This document shows, in pieces, positions 7,581 to 12,487 of a stretch of 12,487 nucleotides of DNA (positions are counted from its first letter, which is position 1; every line of letters starts with the position of its first letter). The stretch is from NCBI GenBank assembly GCA_900618425.1, contig UZAN01040586.1:11375-23861 (forward strand), written 5' to 3'. Source of the DNA: Echinostoma caproni (Eukaryota; Platyhelminthes; Trematoda; Plagiorchiida; Echinostomatidae). Made by a program: the position numbers and the translations under genes. Under the pieces are notes generated by a model. That model saw only the letters and a list, made by a program, of their open reading frames with translations. It made no database searches and had not been told where the DNA came from.

Positions 7581-7826
7581 TGCCATTCGAGCTCTTCGTT
7601 GTCATTCTACGCTTGATGACTGCTGATGCCTGCTTTTTGGGATGTTATGATCGTGAGAAAAGTGACCAAACCATTTAGTCATATCCGTTCGTTTCAATGC
7701 ACGTTTCCCCTTCTGCTCCATGTCTTCTCTTCCCGCTGATTTGCGTCTAGGCTATCACTGAACAATGAACCATTGACAGTGTGACCAAAAGAGACGGGCC
7801 TATTTCCAGTTTCGATTTCAGCACGC
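7581..7826. other. No supported gene
   Basis: Short frames only; no repeats or structures noted before the GT/GGGT tract. Confidence 0.45.
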
Positions 7827-7852
7827 GGGTGTGTGTGTGTGGGTGGGTGGGT
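7827..7852 (+). repeat. (GT)6-(GGGT)3 compound repeat, G-quadruplex candidate
   Basis: GGG at 7827-7829, then (GT)n to 7840, then three exact GGGT units at 7841-7852. This supplies four G3 tracts, three of them separated by single T loops, a favourable quadruplex layout. No promoter or gene is linked to it. Confidence 0.85.
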
Positions 7853-8104
7853 GTACCTCTGAACAAATTTGACTGCGACTTTTGACTGTTTTGTAAAATA
7901 CTTCCGTCTAATGAGGGAACAGGGTCAACAACGGAAATTGGATTCTTTCCCGAGTTGCCGGAAATCAAAAGTACCGCTCAAATTGAAAATGCCAAAGAGA
8001 TGCATATCTCGGTGAGATCTTGCGAGTGGGATATTGTCGCGTTTTCCCGCGTGATTTATGGTTAACCCGTATCGTGACAGGCTGGGTTTAGTACCGGGGG
8101 TAAT
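7853..8104. other. No supported gene
   Basis: No open frame or repeat of note; a 73-codon minus frame at 7747-7968 translates the GT repeat as threonine/histidine and is not credible. Confidence 0.45.
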
Positions 8105-8171
8105 AAATAAGAAGAGAACAAGCCCATTTCCGATGGGATGAGTTTTGTAATGTTGGACTGTTCTCTTATTT
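8105..8171. repeat. Imperfect hairpin with nested inner stem
   Basis: AAATAAGAAGAGAACA (8105-8120) pairs with TGTTCTCTTATTT (8159-8171), the right arm lacking three bases. Inside, CCCAT (8123-8127) pairs with ATGGG (8133-8137). It is the first of several folding units in this AT-rich stretch. Confidence 0.6.
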
Positions 8172-8187
8172 AAAATGAGCTCATTTT
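8172..8187. repeat. Perfect 16-bp palindrome
   Basis: AAAATGAGCTCATTTT is its own reverse complement and abuts the preceding hairpin directly. It could be a dimer-binding site or part of a foldback relic. Confidence 0.7.
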
Positions 8188-8314
8188 GTGTATGTATTCA
8201 ACGCAATTACTAACCGTGTGGGTAATTGATTTATTGGTCTATTCTACCTCGATCAATAATTCACTTCTTTATTAAGAATTTATCAATAAGAATGTATATA
8301 ATGTTTCCAATATA

Positions 8315-8339
8315 AACCAACTCCTGTGCCCAGTTGGTT
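8315..8339. repeat. Perfect 8-bp hairpin
   Basis: AACCAACT and AGTTGGTT pair exactly around the nine-base loop CCTGTGCCC. The surrounding sequence is strongly AT-rich. Confidence 0.6.
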
Positions 8340-8439
8340 GTAGCTTATATTTGTTCTAGTTAAATTCTACTGGGCTAATTAAATTCTCAATTATTCCCCT
8401 ATTTTATCAGTGCGTTCCCGAGTGGTTTATAATGCACAA

Positions 8440-8488
8440 ATATGAAATAGATAGACAGCAATCGATTAGCACTGATCCTATTTCATAT
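8440..8488. repeat. Perfect 11-bp inverted repeat, 27-nt spacer
   Basis: ATATGAAATAG (8440-8450) is the exact reverse complement of CTATTTCATAT (8478-8488). It is followed by two 9-bp direct repeats CCTTTTCAT at 8489-8506. Confidence 0.7.
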
Positions 8489-8600
8489 CCTTTTCATCCT
8501 TTTCATATTACATAATGCGTATAATAAAGAAGCGGCAAGAACTGGCGATCTAAAGCTTGGATTTGTGAGTCAGAGAACAATGTCTACAATAGCTTGTCCA

Positions 8601-8671
8601 GGACTCGAACACAGACCCCAAGGGAGTGGATGGATTTAGGAAAGACCCTGATGATCGTTTGCTTAACACCA
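8601..8671 (-). mobile_element. Possible tRNA-like SINE promoter, minus strand
   Basis: On the minus strand GTGTTCGAGTCC (8612-8601) is a good B box and TGGTGTTAAGCAAACG starting at 8671 resembles an A box. The separation of about 60 bases is longer than in most tRNAs. A SINE or tRNA-pseudogene relic is plausible; chance is possible for the A box. Confidence 0.35.
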
Positions 8672-8866
8672 CAATATGAGTTGCTTCATTATTTTACTCA
8701 TGTCAATACTGCATTAGCGTTACAAGCTATTCGAAGTGTTTGTGGGAATTCACAGAACCGTCTGCGTCGTACTTTCACATGGTCCAGATCACTCCAACCA
8801 GTGCACAAACTGCAGCACAAACTTTCAACGCATTTGAGCACTGAATTGCTGCAGAAGTGCCCGAAT
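8672..8866. other. No supported gene
   Basis: Part of a 121-codon plus frame (8594-8959) that begins inside the tRNA-like sequence and reads the CAC repeat as a histidine run. It shows no domain and I do not call it a gene. Confidence 0.45.
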
Positions 8867-8884
8867 CACCACCACCACCACCAC
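8867..8884 (+). repeat. (CAC)6 trinucleotide repeat
   Basis: Six exact CAC units, a short trinucleotide microsatellite. Confidence 0.92.
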
Positions 8885-9588
8885 CCACATCTCTCGTACC
8901 TGGCCATATCTCATCCTACAGATGTGACCACATTCCCCGTGCATCTAGTCATGCAGTGAGCCAAAAATCGTGAACACCAACCAACAGCTCTCCTTTACTA
9001 CCACAGACGAAAACCGCAATATTTTCAACACAGCTCGAAAAAAGGTAATGCAATGATAAGTCTGAAATATCCGCGGGAAAAATTATCCTACAGACTCGTT
9101 GTGTTGACGAGAAGTCCAATTGTCGTTCGACCAAACCCGTACAGTCTTCAGTCACTTAAAAAAATTGTTTGTTTCCAAATAATCCTATTTGTACACATGC
9201 CCCTTGACTCATTCTTGCTCGTTCTGTCTTTGACAATCTTACATCGGAGGAGTTGTACGGGCCCGGGCATTGTCGTTGATCGAGTTTACAGTGCACCAGT
9301 TTCACATTGGTGAATCATCCTGATGGTTCTCCCATAATTTCGTCATAAAATTCTGGGAACATGGGGGCTATTCTTATACTTTGTTCGTAACTTGTGCCTC
9401 CTCCCCCTTACATACACACAAACAGAAGAAATTTGGAGATGCAAAGGCGTCAGAGTGCGCGCCGGAGAGAGAGGGAGGTCAGTAATAAACTGTGCAAGAG
9501 AAATAAAATAAACACTGAAATTGAAATGAGTTTCGAATGAAACTAGGCTGTGCATCGGTTTGATAATGACCCAGGGGAACAACTTTTG
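8885..9588. other. No supported gene
   Basis: Short frames on both strands (longest 86-91 codons) with no motif. A GAGAGAGAGG purine patch is at about 9466-9476. Nothing else recognised. Confidence 0.5.
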
Positions 9589-9605
9589 CACACACAAACA
9601 CACAC
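9589..9605 (+). repeat. Interrupted (CA)n microsatellite
   Basis: CA units with one AA interruption, about 17 bases. Confidence 0.85.
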
Positions 9606-10320
9606 GGTGCTGCATCAAAGAAAACTACCAACTACTCGACCGGTCTTCCTTCTAACATTCAAACGCTGGGATTTTCATCATTGCAAAATTAGTATCAACA
9701 ACACCGTTTTCCCCGGCGCCCATCCGTCGATCTGCCGCCCCATAGATCGGAAATATGCAGACGTATTTATTTATCAAGACTATTTGCGTTTTTAATTAAC
9801 AAATTGAAATATACATTCAACAGGTGGTGCTAACTGTACCTCTCCTATTTAAATATAAATTCAATTACATACATAATGACTATAGAAAAAGAACTCACTT
9901 ACAATCACAAAAACGGATGGTGAGCAGTTTCTCTGTCGCTCTGTTAACTATCGTGCCCATGCATTAAGACCATTGAAATCGTATGTGGTTCACCGTTCTA
10001 AGCTTAGGTTACCGGCCCCAGTATATCTGGACAATGAATCTTAGTGACCGTGACGTTCATCTACTCTACCATGCCATCACACACTAGCATACAATAAGCA
10101 AAGTTTGTGTCGTGGACTCGATTAGTGATTAGGTTTTGGCACTCTCAGATGACAGTAGCTGAATACTCTACACCAGAACTTTATTTCAAACCACGTATTC
10201 TTACTCGGTAAAATCGAACACAACAGAAGTTCAAGACTTATTTTTAACTAACTAAACACGTCCGACACGTGTTCAGTACAGTGCGCTATCCTCTACCAGT
10301 CTACCATAGCATAGGTTGCT
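9606..10320. other. No supported gene; AT-rich spacer
   Basis: An AT-rich patch at about 9790-9890 contains several TATTTAAATATAAAT-type strings. No open frame above 81 codons and no recognisable domain. A 13-bp match with 6859-6871 in reverse is within chance expectation. Confidence 0.5.
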
Positions 10321-10341
10321 TCTATTCTAATCGTTGAACAG

Positions 10342-10509
10342 TGGCATGTTTTTTCCAATCTGGCGGATAACCAAAAGGAAACTTGTCCCTAACGCGAATT
10401 ACGTCAGCATCTTAACAACCGCTAATCATTATGAAACTGATAACGTTATGACCTTAGCAAAAGCTGTCCGGGATCAACTTGATAAGCAATGTGAACGGTC
10501 AAAGCTGGA
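10342..10509 (+). CDS. Weak candidate exon, unknown protein
   Basis: A 56-codon open stretch follows a reasonable splice acceptor (TTCTATTCTAATCGTTGAACAG ends at 10341, shown here only as position) and could end at GAG|GTGGAT, 10509/10510. The translation includes YVSILTTANHYETDNVM and LAKAVRDQLDKQCERSKLE, a hydrophilic, helix-prone tail with natural-looking composition. No family is recognised. Immediately downstream a G10 run (10517-10526) turns the frame into glycines and the frame then stops at 10565, so the 3' part is unlikely to be coding. Chance or transposon origin cannot be excluded. Confidence 0.2.
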
Positions 10510-10516
10510 GGTGGAT

Positions 10517-10526
10517 GGGGGGGGGG
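10517..10526 (+). repeat. G10 homopolymer
   Basis: Ten consecutive G, preceded by GTGGAT. Length is uncertain because homopolymers are prone to sequencing error. Confidence 0.9.
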
Positions 10527-10567
10527 TAGAGGCACTACAGTCAAATAAGAAAAACAAAAGGCAATAG

Positions 10568-11039
10568 TGATTAGTCACGTCTACTCACGGGTACTCCCCT
10601 CCTATTCACCATGACAACAAGTAGGTTAGCACCACAGCACGTGAATGTTCATGCCGCATCACCGAGCCACAGATGTGCCTTACCACCGCAAGAAATCATC
10701 CAGTTGGCAAGTGAAATAGTGAATTCTGAGACAAAGCAGTCGGTCAGCATTGTGATTGATCAAATGCGCATATTCAAATAGATTTGAAAATCTGACGTCA
10801 AATCTAACGTCAAAGGAAAACAGTGGACATCACTTTCATTGGTACACAGGAGTGTGGAACAATTTTAGTGCATGTAGGCTACATCACGTGTTACTGATGG
10901 AAAGTTTCCCGTGTCTGGTTGCTTTCGACGAAAGTATTTCTGTCCAGAGAGTTTGTTCAATTTTGTGATCGGTACCATTTTCCTGCTTACTACCCAACTG
11001 GTCATATCCATCTTGAGAAATAAAATTCAGTTTCCAATA
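10568..11039. other. No supported gene
   Basis: A 70-codon plus frame at 10756-10968 has no motif. An AATAAA hexamer at 11020-11025 could act as a polyadenylation signal but has no transcript assigned to it. Confidence 0.45.
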
Positions 11040-11279
11040 TCATACTTGTGTGTATCGATCGCTAAGAGTGAATAAAGAGCATTTATTCCGAAATTTACCT
11101 CCCACTGTAATATACTTAATACTCTTGTAAATATCCATCCTGCGATACATTCTGGATACATCCTGCGCATATATCGCCTTGTTACTGGTCTTCCCTACAT
11201 GCAAATCGAGATAGTGTGAAATTTGTTGCACTGATGAGGCAGATTTTCGATAACTGTCACTCCTGAGATGTATGCGCAC
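11040..11279 (-). CDS. Weak candidate coding fragment, minus strand
   Basis: A 79-codon minus-strand frame begins ATG near 11279 and reaches 11040. The translation (for example ISHYLDLHVGKTSNKAIYA, then a basic MYRRMDIYKSIKYITVGGKF) has plausible protein composition, but no domain or transit signal is recognised, and VGKTSNK is not a complete P-loop because the upstream glycines are missing. Could be a remnant of a mobile-element gene or chance. No splice sites were convincing. Confidence 0.15.
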   Translation of the reverse strand: MRIHLRSDSYRKSASSVQQISHYLDLHVGKTSNKAIYAQDVSRMYRRMDIYKSIKYITVGGKFRNKCSLFTLSDRYTQV

Positions 11280-11908
11280 AAGTCATACTTTTTCGAGATT
11301 AAGCTTAATATTGCACTTCATTCGAGGTTGGTCATAGAAAACCGTTGGACCTCGTGAATTCTTGTTTTTTTCCTCCCAACACATATGCAGTTTCCGGATA
11401 GGTCAGTTCCAATGCCGAATTCATTCATTTGTCACCCAATATCCCGGATCTAAATACAATCAAAAAACCTTTTTTTTTCCTGTGTTGGAAACAGAGATAA
11501 GTGTGCTACCTCGACAATGGTCGTTGGTGGCCAGGATGCGCTTGTATCAGAGGAAACTGGCAAACGCGATTTAACAGTCAACTTGGTGGATTCCAAATAA
11601 AAACGATCAGCCCAAGTGCTCAAAAAAGGAGATCAATTAGGGTATTGACAAACTGAAAGCACAATACCTGTATCGTGTCTATGAGTTATTTTACGAGTAA
11701 ATTCTGAAGGTCTTTTTTTACTAAAGCTTCGTAATCTTAGAGCTGACGCACCAGTAACCGTTGTCAAAATAGAGAAATCGTATTTCCATCAGGTATTCAA
11801 CTTAGACAAGCAAAAACATTAGTGAATACTATCACAGACGTCTGAAGTGAAGCATTGAACCCCGTGAATGGGACTCAAAACACTAAGCGTTGAAGCGAAT
11901 AAATCTGA
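11280..11908. other. No supported gene
   Basis: Frames are short and stop-rich. T9 and A-rich patches occur near 11470 and 11590. A 70-codon plus frame at 11362-11574 shows no family signature. Confidence 0.45.
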
Positions 11909-12295
11909 CGGATATCAATGTGCCGCACGAGTTTGATCAATACCTGTAGGGTGTGGTGTGACAATCGAATGCTTGGTATACCGCACGCAACGTATGCTAT
12001 ATCCAAGGACTTGAGAGCATTTGTTCCGGTGAAATAACCTCAATACATGTCATATATTACAGTCGTATTATCTATGGGGATTACAAATCAACGTTGGCAA
12101 AACTTTGAGCATTCGGTTTTATTCCGACAATCAACCCAACGATTTTGTAGTCGTAAGGCCGAACTGACTGCATTGTACACCGTATTCGCGATTTTTTCAA
12201 CTTTAGCGAAACCCAAAATCAGCATTATCGAGGATGTTATCATCAGTCAGGATTGGGTAGTCGATAATCAGTATCATGCCGAACCTTTTCGTTAG
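11909..12295 (+). pseudogene. Possible decayed coding segment, one internal stop
   Basis: One reading frame is open from 11909 to 12295 apart from a single TAA at 12035-12037, 129 codons in all. Its second part starts with ATG at 12047 and ends at TAG (12293-12295), with the tail IIEDVIISQDWVVDNQYHAE. Synonymous codon choice is varied and composition is protein-like. No family is recognised. A broken gene or transposon frame is possible; so are two neighbouring chance frames. Confidence 0.2.
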
Positions 12296-12339
12296 CCATT
12301 TGGAATGTAATGTGCAGATCTAAGGAGTGGAGCCTTGTG

Positions 12340-12351
12340 CTCTCTCTCTCT
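12340..12351 (+). repeat. (CT)6 microsatellite
   Basis: Six exact CT units followed by a GTGCGTGTT stretch. No gene is recognised from here to the right edge of the window. Confidence 0.9.
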
Positions 12352-12487
12352 GTGCGTGTTCTCCGATGAACATTGATCGGCTCAGGTTAGGACGGTAAGC
12401 GCTGTTCAATCGATCACTGGACCGGTGCTGAGAACCACAACGGTGACACATCCTCACTCAAGCTTCCAGTGTTCTGTTTTCTGAAGC

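Noticed and set aside
8648..8660. CTGATGA at 8648-8654
   Set aside because: No GAAA with a closing stem within a usable distance.
8594..8959. 121-codon plus-strand open frame with a histidine run
   Set aside because: Starts inside a tRNA-like repeat and includes a CAC microsatellite; no domain seen.
6859..10015. Exact 13-bp inverted match CCGGTAACCTAAG (6859-6871) with 10003-10015
   Set aside because: In a window of this size one or two 13-bp matches are expected by chance, and the flanks do not align.
11230..11260. CTGATGA near 11232
   Set aside because: Followed by GGCAGATTTTCGATAAC without a GAAA core or paired stems.

Overview
This is a non-coding, repeat-bearing piece of an animal nuclear genome. 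There is no prokaryotic-style gene packing. The longest open frames are about 110-150 codons and none carries a domain I recognise. Dinucleotide and other simple repeats are scattered throughout: (CA)n, (AG)n, (AAC)n, (CAC)n, (GGGT)n and a 19-base G run. An N gap and a single ambiguous base mark it as draft assembly. The style (moderate AT bias, many short decayed repeats, CA/GT microsatellites, degenerate tRNA-like promoters) fits a trematode flatworm or another lophotrochozoan. That placement is an impression from repeat style, not proven by any gene here. The window is best read as intergenic or large-intron sequence.

Layout. 1-3160 is mostly unique-looking sequence with simple repeats: a (CA)20 run at the left edge, a pyrimidine tract near 2100 and a G19 tract at 2583-2601. 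3162-3890 holds the two most structured elements. The first (3162-3362) is a foldback built from 21-bp units, two pointing one way and five the other. Both outer ends carry the same terminal unit. The second (3723-3890) is a nearly perfect hairpin with 77-bp arms and a 14-nt loop. Each arm carries a hammerhead-like core (CTGATGA, stem-loop, GAAAC, second stem-loop), one on each strand. The sequence to about 4350 looks like the remainder of a decayed transposable element.

4350-6000 has a short gap and a set of alternating purine/pyrimidine tracts. These include a (CA)n-(TG)n pair that can fold on itself. Regions resembling RNA polymerase III A and B boxes occur at 4685-4724 (+), 6969-7018 (-) and 8601-8671 (-), and are probably SINE remnants. 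8105-8488 is an AT-rich stretch with several hairpins and palindromes. Weak candidate coding pieces lie at 6058-6375, 10342-10509, 11040-11279 (-) and 11909-12295. All are unassigned, and none is shown to be a gene.

There is no operon, pathway or gene set to describe. The best lead is the pair of foldback elements at 3162-3890, and especially the hammerhead-like motif, which deserves a covariance-model search and a copy-number survey.
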